Origin: Datnioides undecimradiatus
Lineage: Eukaryota; Chordata; Actinopteri; Lobotiformes; Datnioididae
Length of the DNA: 64,000 nucleotides
Assembly (NCBI GenBank): GCA_008933995.1
Contig: WARS01000011.1
Coordinates: forward strand, 18,249,516 to 18,313,515
Direction: 5' to 3'
In this document: piece by piece, positions 22,301 through 33,903 of the stretch
How the letters are laid out: every line of letters begins with the position of its first letter
How positions within the stretch are numbered: position 1 is the first letter of the stretch
Made by a program: the position numbers and the translations under genes
The notes under the pieces: generated by a model
What the model saw: the letters and a program-made list of their open reading frames with translations, nothing else
What the model was told of the DNA's origin: nothing
Databases searched by the model: none

Positions 22301-25300
22301 ATGGAGGAAGGTGAGCTAATCCTGACTGTCATGCAGCAAGCAGGAAGAAAAACCATCCAATGAGAAAGATGCATGGAGGCAACGGGGATCTGTACTTTTT
22401 CCATTTAATACAATTTACCTTTGATTAAAGTAAGCTCTTTCTCGTGGGTGGGCCTTTCGGGTGCTGGTAAGATGGAGCTGTATTGCAGTTAAATTTGTCT
22501 GTGGATCAACAGAGAGAAGAGAGAAACCTCGAGCTGATCCAGCATCTTTGTTGGGGTCTTCAAACATCGGTCAAAGAAAACATCCACGCATTAATCTCTA
22601 CGTGTGATTGTCTCTAATGTTTGTCTGTACTATGCTAATGCTGAGCTTCTAGTTCCCCTGGGGCTCTGGTACTTTGGCTGGTTGTGTGATCCAGCCTTGG
22701 TTGTGAGCTGTGAGGATAACACACACTGCCATTGCCGGGCAGGTACACTCTTCAATGAATCTTCTCGAGTTAATTAAAACAGTGTCTCCTTTGTTTCTTC
22801 GGTGACTGCCAGTATTGAAATAGTGATAATGCCCTCCGCTGTGTCACGATGCAGGAAAGCAATGGACTCGGTTGAGGAGACTCATTTTGCATTGTGGTAA
22901 TCAACGACTCCACCTTAGGTCTTATCTTCCAGCATCGCTTATTACTGCACACTAAACCAGATACACTGTTGACCAGACATGACGTCGCATCTATCTGACA
23001 TTGCCGAAAGAAGGGAAATCAATCCTCCCCCACACACACAAAAGAGCCAACAAGAAGGCAATACCAGATCGAATCAATGGCTGCAACTGTCACTCACTCT
23101 AAATATCAGGCTGCAGATTTGATTACACAGTAGCAGGATTTGCAACGAGGCAATCATTTTGGCATCTGAGATGTTAGGCAAATAAAGCACTGATCAGATA
23201 TCATCCCCCTCCAGAGTTGATGTACCGTTTTTGAAACCGTCTGTAATCTGGTGGCCTGGACAGCCCACAGGATATTACGGGATGTGCTTGTTTTTCATCT
23301 TTGCAAAGCTCTTTTGAATTTGTTATTTTAAGAAGGTGTAGAGCTAAATAACAGGCCTTTCAAACCATCAAAGTACCCTCATTATTCTATTGATACACAA
23401 GGAAGCTGATGTCTCTGAGGTTAATGTGTCACCGACTGTGGATCATCTTCTTTTTCATGGGAGAAACTAGAAGAAGAAACAGTCTTGAGATGCTGGGAGA
23501 AAGATCTTCCACTGTAGGAGGAAGAAACCAACACGGTTCGCCGCTGCACTGCTGGCACTCCACCGCAGTTCAGATCTCATCTGTGTCTATTTGAAACTGC
23601 TGACCTTACATGAGCACACGTGCATACGCGCAATTCAGAGGCTGAGCTTGTGCAAACACGACATTGCATCTACACCTACATTGTGTAGAGAGGCTGATTC
23701 CCACAGACAGATCCCCCCACTCTGTGGCATGCCCCGACGTTATAAACAGGCTTCATGAAGACGAGCATCAGTAATTGTTGGGGTGGAGGGACAAGCCGTC
23801 GGTGCAGCGGGCCTTCAGCTGGCTGATTGTGTCTCTTTGCCTGCCTGTGATAATTAAAATGACTCAACCTCCCCCCCGATGCAGTCGCAGTGGTGGCATT
23901 GCGAAGCGAGCAGCAGAGCTGTTATTGCTTGTCCTTCAGCTGAAAGGATCGTGTTGGCCCGAGAGCTGAGGGCTTTTGTTCTGAAAGCTGAAAAATCTGG
24001 TGTCCAGCCTGGGCGATTTTTAGCAATGCGCCCTGGGAAATGAGTTATCTTAGCAGCGCATGCAAGAAACCCTGACATTAATCTTTAATTAAGGCCTTTA
24101 CAATTTTGGACGACATGCCCGGGAGTATGAGAGTTACTGCAGGGGATAGATATGAACAGTGGGCAGCGGGGAGGGCCGGGCTACATGTTATCTTGTGGTG
24201 AGCTCATTTTGTTTCATCAAAGTCAAGGATCCGTTGATCTGCCAAGACGTTGTGTTGCTTTTCTTTTCAGCTGTTTGGATCATGAGACACGTTGTAAGGT
24301 AAGCTTGGCATCGAGACGGTCCTGTTTTTTCTTTTTGCATTTTCCTTTTTTTGCGTAAACAGATAATCCCTAGTGGTAGCAGTAGTGAAACATGTGGCGT
24401 GTGGGTGCTTTGTTTTCTCCACGATGATCCACATTGCTATATATTCCCCAGCTCTTGATGAGAGGATGTCTTCTCCTAACCGTTTGTGTGAACATATCAA
24501 GGTGACTGCTTTTGGTTAACACATTTTTCCCCTCTTTCTGCCTTTCTGTGTTTTTTTTTTTGGTAATTGGTTGTGGATCTCTTGTTGAAAGAGCCAAGTG
24601 ATAAACCTCCTGGTAGAACTGGCGTGCAACTGAAGCTTGTCTTGTTTTGTGACAGCTGCTGCCTTTGTGATGTTCCACAAAAAGCCCCCAAGACACAACC
24701 TGTTTCATTCTGGCTGAAGATTCACATGAAAAAAGACACGTCTCCTATGTAACAAAATGGGACTTAGGTAATTGTTTTGATTACTCCTTTCCTGGTTCCC
24801 AGTAGGATGAAGGCGTTACAAAGCTGAAAGCGGAGGTTTAGGGAGGAAGGGACTGAGGGAAAGTGGCAGCACATCTCCCCGCGGCGAAATTTGTTCGCTG
24901 GCAACAATGAGAGACAGATGGGAGGATGGTAGCGGTGGTAGAAGGATTGGGAGGGGGGGGTCACACCTTTGTGAGGCAAAGCAATTGGGAACGATTAAAC
25001 CCTCATTCGCCGTAGGGACTATCCACTCTGAGGAAGGAGCTGGCTCCAACAGCGCCTGCAGCACTGTTCCTTTTATCTCCACTCCTCATGAAGACCCTGT
25101 AAATGCCATGGGAGTAGTTAAAGTGAAGCACGCAGTGTTCTGCTGGGCTGGTTCACTGTTAATGTTCAACATCATGACAGCAAGTGAAAAGAATTTCTTG
25201 AGTTGTCCGCGCCACTGCAATGGATCATCTATGCAATAAGAGCGCGGCTTAACCCGTGTAATTAAACTCGTGACCTACACTGTTATACCTTGTCCCTCTT

Positions 25301-26439
25301 TACCACGTGGAGCAGCTCAGACCTCCAGTCCCTGCATGTGCAGATTCCACTTTCTAATGCTCTGATTTGCCGCCTGCCTGGAAACAAACAATGATTGAAT
25401 GCTCAATGCACTTTCATCCTCACCCTCAGCCATTTTCATCTCAGATTTGGCAGATAAGAACACATCCTTTTCCTTTCCCATCATGAAACTGGCTCAATAC
25501 CCAGGGGCGCAGGCTGGCTGAGGCCTCTCGGTAACTGGCTGCTCATCAACCGGAGAGCACCTGAACGTTGAGGGGCCCCTCCATCACTGGTAGACACACA
25601 ATCACCGGTTCCTCGCCAGGTTATTACGAGCCATTCATCACCTGCGCCTGCTCCGTGTTTCCCTGCCTTCAGCTTTGCTTCAACTTCAATACTTTTAAAT
25701 CCCTGTACGTAACCATTCGTCTGTTCATTGTGCTTCTTTTCAGCTTTTCCAACATGTCTTTTATCTCCCCTCCCTCCATTTCCCCTGCTTAGCCCCACCT
25801 CAGCTCGTGCACCTGGCCCGTGTGGGTCTCTGCTGCAAAAGCTCCATGAAAACACACAGCACAAAAATGCACTAATCAAAAGCCATTGACAGCGCTTTGA
25901 TGTGGCACTGGTGTGCGCTTGAAAACATATCACGCCTGTACCTTGAGACAACATGCGGCCAAGAAAAAACCGATATCAAACGGGCCACGGTCATTGTTCT
26001 TTTGATTGCTGCACACATCGCTGTTGCTTCTTAATAGACGGAGAGCGAATGTGAGGTGGAATTAAAATCCCACCACAGAGGTGCGGACGGATCAAAAGGC
26101 AAAGGAGGAAATCCACACAAGCCGTATCAGCCTGGTATCATGTGGGGGTTACCCTCCCGTGTAAGTACGTGCTGGCAGCACCATGGCAACCACGGCAATT
26201 GATTGGCCGATGCCTCCCGCTGTGCACAGTGCAGGTCTTGTTATGTGGGATATTGGTTTTTTTTACTTGCTACCCTGGCCCCTTCATAGTGTGCATTAGC
26301 TGTGGTTTCTCAGGTGCCCAGCCGTCATGTACGCTTACCTTCCATTTGGTTCTGGATGACTTTGAAGGACAGGAGACGGAGGGAGGCGGGGATGACTGTG
26401 ACAAAATGCTCAAGGTCTCTGAAATGGCGCCGGTGCCGT

Positions 26440-26560
26440 GAAAGCCTGAAGGTGTTAAAAGTGGCCTTTATCAAACCTGTCATAAAACCTTTCCTTACCG
26501 TGATTCTGTTTACAGATCCCAAACAACTGACTCCTAAACTGCTCATTGATATTTCACATA
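26440..26560 (+). pseudogene. Possible LINE reverse-transcriptase remnant
   Basis: The plus-strand frame reads SLKVLKVAFIKPVIKPF and, after a short insert, TDPKQLTPKLL. This resembles the LPxxFKxAxIKPLLKKPxLDPxxLxNYRPISNL region at the start of the RT domain in L2/Rex-like fish LINEs. The similarity then fades, and no YADD box or further RT motifs are visible downstream. Weak evidence; treat as a short, old fragment. Confidence 0.3.
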
Positions 26561-28144
26561 TTATTAACCCTTTGTTCTTTATTTTGTTTTTTCTGTAATT
26601 TTTGTGATTTTCAAGATGTCAAATTGTGAAACACCCAACCGTCAGTGGAAATTAGCACGTTAAAACTAAGCGCCCATGCTCCTCCGTTGGTTGACGGGAT
26701 TCTCCGAGTCTTGCCGGCCTCATGAAACCCTTTCACTCCCAGTGAGACGTCTGACAGCCAGGATTTAACTTGCACATTTAAGTTTGATGGGATGTTTTGA
26801 AGCTTTGGCCGAGCTAATGTCGTTGAAATGTGATTGGGAGTGAGTCTTGTCATTGGATTTCCTTCTAATTCTCTGCAATCTAGCCGTTTTTGCTAGCTAC
26901 GCCATTTATTTATACGTTTCTTTATATACGTGCATATAAGATATAAAAACATACTTTTGGACATTTGAATAAAAAAGTATTAAAGTGATAAACTGCAGCT
27001 TCACGTCAGGCTTTATCACACTGTTGTATGTTTACCTGTGAGTTCTCTGCAGGCTTGGTTTTCATTGGTTATTTGACACCATGGAAGGAGACGTATAGGG
27101 TTGCCTATTAAATACATATATTGGCTTTTGTCTAATGGTCGAAGTCAACATCGGCCCGGAGTAAAAGAACAATGGAAAGCCACAGATGCACACTTTGACT
27201 TCTAGACCGTCGGACGCAATTGAAAGCTCCAAAAAGCAAGTGGATCAATGAGTTGGGTGCCATTTATTACTTAATGCTGTTGGGAGCCTTTCAGTGCTCT
27301 CTGGATCTCTGGATGTTTACCTTCTGTGAACATTGGAGAATTAATATAATATAAACATCTGTTGGCCTGAATTCAAAATGTGTAAATGCACGTTCACTAA
27401 TTTGACACTGCCACTGTAAGATGTGTGTTTTTCAACATTTGTCGCTCTGGACACTGGAGGTTAAACGTCCAATACATGTGCCTCATGTGTCGCTTTACAA
27501 AGACAATGAAATATATAAAGTAAGTTGTATTGAATCAACTGCTTTACTGACTTAATTCCTTACAGGATATATTGGTTTTTGTCCGTTGTCCTTGTCAGCC
27601 ATGTTCCCAGCGTGCTTATATAAGAAATGTATGACCCCTTTTGACAAATACACAAAGAGCATGAAGCTTTTAATAGTACAGTATCCCCCCCTAGCGCCAT
27701 CCTCACACTTTCATTAAGTATGCAGTTAAAAAAGCAGAAAGCATATGAATATTGAAATGAATAATGTATACTTTTTGCTTTTGGCAACAGCAAGATCTGA
27801 GTCAAACGGGGCTCGCGCGCTGCAAGTTTCAAGGAACCGCAAAATGTCATTTACGTTTGTGTTTTTTCCTTCAAAGTTAAAATGTACACCGTAAATGTGT
27901 GTTCTAGTTTTATTTACGAACATTTCTAACAGAGAAAAACAAAACATGATCGGGCAAAGGCATCAGGGACGCCGTTTTTAATTCAGGGTCATGTAAATAG
28001 TGTTTTGTTTTCCTCGAGGCATTCAAACCAATATTTAAGCCCCGACACCGCAGACACATATTCAATATTTCGTGCTCTCTAAAGCTCCCCCGCGCACAGC
28101 CCTGTCACAGCAGTCACTGCAACCACAAAGATGGCATTCGTTCG

Positions 28145-28150
28145 TTTAAT
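28145..28150 (-). terminator. mgat4c: Candidate distal polyadenylation signal of mgat4c (ATTAAA)
   Basis: On the minus strand GATTAAACG is preceded by about ten TGTA tetramers within 340 bases, including TGTATATA (a Pumilio-type site). It is followed by a GT-rich element. UGUA motifs upstream of the hexamer are known binding sites of cleavage factor Im. Confidence 0.35.
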
Positions 28151-31100
28151 CTAATTTCATTTTAAGTACAATATATACAGTACAACATCTGAAATGATAC
28201 GTGTAAAAAAATATATGTCATCTTACAATACAGTACCATTTAGAGGAACGATGGAAAGTAAAACGGACACAGGAACAACATCTTAACACACTCGCTCCAC
28301 GTAACGATATACAGCACGTGTGAACTCCGAACCTGTTGTAAGGTAGTATCGGTAGGCTTCTACGTACAAACCCAGTACAATTTCATTAGCAATGTAGCTG
28401 AACAATAACTCATAGATCCCGACGTACAAAAGGAGTTGTTTAATCCACTGAAAATGCTTTTGTTCATGCACTTTGTACATGCTCCACTGGAAGACAGCTC
28501 ACATTTCAAATAACTCAGGATCCACACATCGTATTCACATTCATCACTTGCTTAGAGCTTCGGGGCTCGGGCCCCTTGCAGCCAATATAACTAGACAAAC
28601 CTGGACAGTTACCTGCCTGCAAGTGATTCACAAAGCTCTGGCCTTTTCTCTCGCAGAGATCTGCCAATGCAGTTAGTGTTTGTATTCTTGACAAATGGAC
28701 AGCGAAGATGGCCATTTACTAGCTGTAAGCATTCAACGGTTTACGCATTAAGTGAGATGTACATTATAACCGATGCTGTGCACACTATTCACTCAAGGCC
28801 CTGGACTGCGGTTTGCAAACACGCTGCCAATAGCGAAGAACGCTGTGCGCAGCAGTTTGCTGACATCCAGTTGAGGAATTTATGCAGCTTTTGTTGTTAT
28901 CCCCCCGATGTAAATCTGTCCATAAATCTGCAGTGTGCAGCTAGTTTTGGCTGGCATCTTATTTCAAATAAAGATCAGACAGCAATTTCTCCTCCAGAAA
29001 TGTCAGCCTCGCAACACGGTTGCACTACTTGGGCATGAGGCGTGTCAAAGCCATCCATTACACTTGTAAAACAGCTAACTGCCCTGCAGTGACATCATGT
29101 GTTTATAGCTCATAAGCAGGTAATACTAGGCTGAATTGGCACCGTGGTGTGCGTCATAAAGAATACCACACGCGCAGCACAATGTAGATTGTGTTTTCCG
29201 AGCGTCATCCATTCAAACGAGATCCCCTCCGAGGAGCTGATCCATGCGGGTCACGGAATCATTCACCGAAATGAATGGCGACATTTCTGGGGAAATGCTG
29301 AGGAAAAACAATACGCCATATTGTGAGGTGGTGGGCATTCTAATTTCATTTCTGATAGCACATGGGGGATTTGCCGAGGAAGGATTTCGAGGTGGTGGTA
29401 CAAGCCAATCTGCGGAAGGTCTCGATCTGTGACACGGAACAAGACCTTGAGGGAAAACACAGAACAGGTGGCTCTAGCAACAGCGGAACAAAGCTTTACA
29501 AAACTGTTGCAGCATGCGTAATGACGATCTGCTTCCACCGCGTGTTCCTCAAGAACGTCAGGGTTATGTAAACATTTACCTCTTTATTGCATTGCTGAGT
29601 GATTTCGTGACGGCATTTCAGCGCAGGAACGAGTCTGTCACTGAACATTGCTCGCCGACAGATCATAATTTCATGAACGTGGACAAAGGACACGGTTGTC
29701 TTCAAAGCGCGGCTCTGAATCGCTTTGAGCATCACGGCGATGATGAGTGAACATGTGCAGCGTGATGTCTTGTAAGTGTAAGGCTGCTAAATAACGTAAA
29801 GCGAGGCGGGGGGAATTCTTAAAGGAGCTTCAAAGGAAAGCCGAGCAAGTTTGCCCCCCCAACACACAGCAGTAGCAGAGTGTATGAACCGAGAGCAAAG
29901 ATCACAGAGAGGCAACCGTGTACGAGCAGAAACATTGGAGTTGTGAAAGCGCAACATTGGGGAAAGAACGAATTGAGATCCTATAGCTTCAGGGGAGATG
30001 TTGTTTTGCTGGTGTAGAGAGTGAGGCAAACACAGACCAATTTACTGGGGGAAAATTGTGCTGTGGTGGGGAAAAAAAAAAGAGACCTAAGAGCAGACCT
30101 GGCCCATTCTTCACTGTGCAATCTAATCTCGGCTCCTGGAGAAGATGGGTGAAAACAAACATTGTTCTCCTGTCAGCAGCCCTGACGCAACATACAGTGC
30201 GAGTAAAAGAGCTGCAGCCCGCTCGCGCGCCTGCCTCAAACACAACGAGGAAGATGATTAAACCCGGGGAACGAGCGTTTAAAACTTAAAAAAGCTAAGT
30301 GTGACGTTATGAATATTCAAGGCAACAATGACCTCTTAGACTTTCCTGGTGGGTTTTCAAGGAGGCAAGGAATTATAAGGGCCAAATGGGGACAGGGAGG
30401 ATCCCAGGGCTATACTTACACAGACCCAGCGTCAGTCGCGAAAAGCCGCTGAAGACACAGTAGCTTTAATTTCATGGTATTTTCCTTAGAAAAATATTTT
30501 GTTACACATCATAATTGTTATCCTTTACTGACACTTACAAGTAATAAGTGGTTCGTCATATTTAGAAAAGCAACCACGGTGATAAAATGAACATGTTCCC
30601 TAAGTTTGACTCAATCTGCACTTGAAGCACCTTCCGGAAAGACCTTCAAACACGTTGTTATTGGTATGTAACTGCGGTAGGCCTCGGCGATGGAATCATT
30701 TCGACGTTTAGATGCAATGAAATGTAAAACAAGACCGTCGATAGCTAACCACCTCAAACATCGATTGCATTTTGCTTGGAACCATTCAAGGATAAGGCTG
30801 GTCTGGATCCGATTTGTCCCATGAAGTCCCATGAAATGCCCAATACTTCAAATTTGTTTGTTTCTACTGGGAAATATTGTTTTTTTCTACAATGGGTAAT
30901 GGTTTTGCTAAATGTCTCAGGTATATCCTACAGGAGTTGGCTACTGTAGCTTTGACCAAAAGCACGAAATGTATTTGCGGGGACTATTTTCAGCTGTGGA
31001 TTGATTCACGTTTGGCGCTCTAGTTGAGTAAGGTGGTCTGTTTCACTGATAATTAATAGTTTTTGGACAACAGAGAAGCCTTAATGGCACAGAGGACAAG

Positions 31101-31539
31101 AGGAGATACTACATCAGATTTTGGAAATACTCGTACATAGGATCAATTCATTGTTTGTTTTGGTCTTTTCATAGGACTTGTTGAGACAAATATAGAATAT
31201 TATGAATAGAAGAATGTAAAACAATACCTTAAAATGATTATGTCGTGATAAAACAACATGACTTTGACTTGGCAAAACAATTGTATTGGACTAGCATCCA
31301 GCCCTGTGCTCAGGATAGCGATCAAGGGCCGAAGTAAACAAAGGCTCATGGAACATATGTTCATGAATACTCTGAGGTCAGTTGAACAGTCCTTAAAGGA
31401 TGACTGGGGAGATGCTCCACTAAGGTTACAACTTGCAGGTATAAAAAACTATAGACTGATTTGGCAATCAAAATGATTATCAATACATACATACAAAATG
31501 AATAAATAAACCTGGAAATACATACATTAGTAAATAATA

Positions 31540-31558
31540 TTAATAATAATAATAATAA
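31540..31558. repeat. (TAA)n microsatellite
   Basis: A trinucleotide run 46 bases beyond the mgat4c stop codon, in the 3' UTR. Confidence 0.85.
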
Positions 31559-31603
31559 AAACATTTGCCTCTATGACATACTAAGAGTCTTTATGTATAG
31601 TCC

Positions 31604-32760
31604 TCATTGGCTGGGGGGCTGTGTAGTCCATAAACTTATACTTCTAATAATGAGCCATTCCTTCTGACTGGCTGTCACCACGATGCGCACGCACTCGATG
31701 TCAAAGGCAATTTTGTGGTCTACATCCTGAACTTCGATGTTGCCATTTTTAAACTCCCCCAGTGTGATATAAGAGGAGCACTGTTTCCCTTTTTTAGTCC
31801 CAACCAGCTTCTCTCCTACTTCCAAAGCTCCGTGGTGCAGAATGTCATTCTGACGGTCATCAGAACCAGTGGAGATCTTGATTTTGCTAATTTTGGTAGA
31901 TTTATTAAAGACTATGACGAAGAAGTCTCCTGTGGAAGGAGGCTTTCCCCAAAAGTATTCGTCCACAGTGCTGTAAGCCTTGGTGGCGTCGTAGTTTTCA
32001 AAGACGTTGATGTTTGTGTAAAGGCTGGCAGGAGGGTTGTCCGGGATGTCTATGGAGTCTTCCTCAAAGTCGTCGTCCTTCAGCTTGTTCTCTGCTCCTT
32101 TGTAAGAAGAGTAGTAGCCCATGTGCTGGAACAGCGAGGGCTTGAAGCGGATTACGTCCTTCTGGGCCAGCAGACCCCTGAAGTGGATGAGGAGCCAGTC
32201 GCAGGGCATCTCCTGGTAGAACATGAGGAGGAAATGAGCCAGGCGTGGCAGGTCTTTGGAGTGGTACAGTTTCCCGATGTAGCCCAGCTTGGAGAACTCC
32301 AGCATCACCCAGTAGGAGCCTTCTCTGGAGGTGATCACCTTCTTCAGCGCCGTCAGGAAGTTCCTGGAGCAGCGCACGTCGTCCTCTAACATCATGTAGA
32401 AGTGAGAGAGGTTCGTGCAGAAGTTGAGGAGGAAAGCGTAGTCCACGTTCTGCTTGGAGCGGAACCGGACCCGGTCCTCCGGGTCATTATAGTTCCTTTT
32501 CAACCCGTCCAAAGATGGATAGTACTCCTCTGGGGCCTGGATCACCAAGAGGCGTCCTGCTATGATGTGGTGAGCGAACTTCCTGGTGATTTCCTGCACC
32601 AGGTTCTCACACCAGACCAGGTCAAAGTCTGCCAGGTGGACCACAACCACAATCTCTTTGAGTTCTTCATAACTGGACTGATCAAAGATGGATTTGATCG
32701 TCTCCAGAAGGTAGTTCCCTCTTTTTCTTTTGACTGACGACAGTCCGATGGTTAGATACT
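31604..32760 (-). CDS. mgat4c: mgat4c last coding exon (catalytic domain)
   Basis: The acceptor is TTTTTCTTCACAG|AGTATC. The exon completes a split Lys codon and encodes residues 94-477 and TGA. The open frame extends nine codons upstream to an apparent Met (MKFLFFFTE), but that part is the intron's pyrimidine tract read through, not a start. Confidence 0.97.
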
Positions 32761-33880
32761 CTGTGAAGAAAAATAAGAATTTCATATTATCATAATATGA
32801 ATAAAAAATTTCTTAGGTCACATGATTACAACTGATTAAAGACCGTGTGATGCAGCTTACAGTTTACAAATCACAATACCAGAAAATACGTTAAGTCATT
32901 TTTGTGTCCCAGCTTGTGAAAACGGTGAAAATGCAAATTTGCCTCTGAGCAAACACAACACTTACTCTTGCGGTTCAGTGGGGTTCCGGCGAGATAACGA
33001 TACGTGACATTAATGGTTCCAGAGAAATTACTGAGGTCTCTGAAGGTGTGAACGTATCGCTCCGAACTCGGAGGGTGGACGGATGTTTCCCGCAGCTGCC
33101 TCTTATCCCCTTCCTGAAACACAACATGACAAGCGCGAGCAACAGCGGAAAGAAAAGCACAAAAGCTGTAATTACTACTGCAGAAAAGGCAAAGCCATCT
33201 TTAAATTTTCAGTTTCTACTGTGAATAATTCAAACGAGGGGGGAAAAAAAACGACTTTTTGTTTTCTTAAGTTGTCTCTGAGATCCTGTTCAAACTTGAG
33301 ACAATATGTGTTTAGATGTGGCTGAGCTAACCCTCGACATTGGGAGACAAAAGGAATCTTAAAACCTCTCCAGGCGGTTTGCGTAGCCGAGCAAATGGAC
33401 TTGAGAAGAGCTCCAGAGAGCCGAAGATGCGAACTACTTCTTAATAATTTAAATAACAAACACGGATAATGTACTGTGATCACCAACTTTTGATGGCATC
33501 ATGAATAAGAAATAAATCATCTGGACGGTTTCGACTCGGGTCCACGGTATGAAAATTTAAACATGTTTCCTTTTTAAAAACAAGCAATTATGAAAGAGAC
33601 AACATGGGTGGAGTGAGCACGTACAAGAAGACGTTGGGTTTTAAAAGCATATTAGGTCAAATTGGATTTTCAGCCATTAAGAAGGAATACAAATACTAAG
33701 TTAATGCTTAATCTACATTCCTAATTTTGCTGAAAACAGGAATTAACGAACCAGCACGTAGCCGTCTTCAATGTAGAGGTTCAGGAAGAGGAGGAAGGTG
33801 ATGAGGAAGCCGAGGAAGGGGATGGTGGAGCGTTTCCTCAGACACCTCATCTTGTCCAGGGATTTCCACACCAGCCTCAT
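31604..33880 (-). CDS. mgat4c: MGAT4C, N-acetylglucosaminyltransferase IV-family protein (whole coding region, three exons)
   Basis: The minus-strand exons are 33880-33752, 33113-32966 and 32760-31604, which join in frame to 477 residues (human 478). It is a type II Golgi membrane protein: a short basic cytosolic tail ([18 protein letters not shown]), then a membrane segment at about 20-37, a stem with [16 protein letters not shown], and the GT54/MGAT4 catalytic domain from about residue 94 ([20 protein letters not shown]). It carries an acidic EDD motif at 218-220 (MLEDDVRCS), a likely metal/nucleotide-sugar site. Identity to human MGAT4C is high throughout, for example in MPCDWLL and KPPSTGD. 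The family adds beta-1,4-GlcNAc to the alpha-1,3 mannose arm of N-glycans; activity of the C member is less certain. The start aligns with human Met7; Met11 (human Met17) is an alternative. Upstream exons would be non-coding. Confidence 0.97.
32761..32965 (-). other. mgat4c: mgat4c intron between coding exons 2 and 3
   Basis: 205 bases, phase 1, with GTAAGT donor and CTTCACAG acceptor. Confidence 0.92.
32966..33113 (-). CDS. mgat4c: mgat4c middle coding exon (stem region)
   Basis: 148 bases encode [11 protein letters not shown] through TPLNRK plus one base, between acceptor TGTTTCAG|GAAGGG and donor AAGA|GTAAGT. Human has EGDKQLIRETS...TPLQRK at the same place. Confidence 0.95.
33114..33751 (-). 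other. mgat4c: mgat4c intron between coding exons 1 and 2
   Basis: 638 bases, phase 0. The donor is the unusual CTG|GTTCGT and the acceptor is strong. Confidence 0.85.
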
Positions 33881-33903
33881 GCCGTACACGCTCTCACTGG
33901 GAT
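33752..33903 (-). CDS. mgat4c: mgat4c first coding exon (cytosolic tail and membrane anchor)
   Basis: The acceptor TTCTTCCCCCGCAG lies just upstream, so this exon is internal and the leader comes from exons further right. The coding part is 33880-33752 (43 codons); 33903-33881 is 5' UTR, with no in-frame stop seen in it. The membrane anchor [17 protein letters not shown] precedes EDGYVL, matching human NLYIEDSYVL. Confidence 0.93.

Larger units (their letters stand above)
14882..28124. other. Intergenic region between convergent nts and mgat4c
   Basis: No coding exon is recognised in about 13 kb. Holdings include the repeat at 17330-17660, probable further repeat-derived sequence around 15570-16000 and 16560-17330, a GT microsatellite at 19303-19321, a possible LINE remnant near 26440-26560, and otherwise AT-rich unique-looking DNA with TAATTA-type motifs. 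The longest frames (131 residues on plus at 21589; 157 on minus at 25481) have no recognisable domain and no splice context. Confidence 0.6.
28125..31603 (-). other. mgat4c: Probable mgat4c 3' UTR
   Basis: The stretch follows the mgat4c stop codon on the minus strand and shows no other gene. Candidate polyadenylation hexamers on the minus strand are ATTAAA at 30470-30465, AATAAA at 29588-29583 and ATTAAA at 28150-28145. The last has the best context: a cluster of TGTA motifs upstream and a GT-rich TTTGTGGTTGCAGTG stretch directly downstream. How many of these are used is unknown, so the length of this UTR is inferred. It also holds a (TAA)n run at 31540-31558. Confidence 0.35.

Noticed and set aside
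31715-32389. Plus-strand frame of 224 residues
   Set aside because: Antisense shadow of the mgat4c last exon, whose minus-strand product matches human MGAT4C along its whole length.
32761-32785. Apparent start Met (MKFLFFFTE) of the large mgat4c frame
   Set aside because: It is the intron's pyrimidine-rich acceptor read through. Homology to human begins at YLTIGL and upstream exons join in phase.
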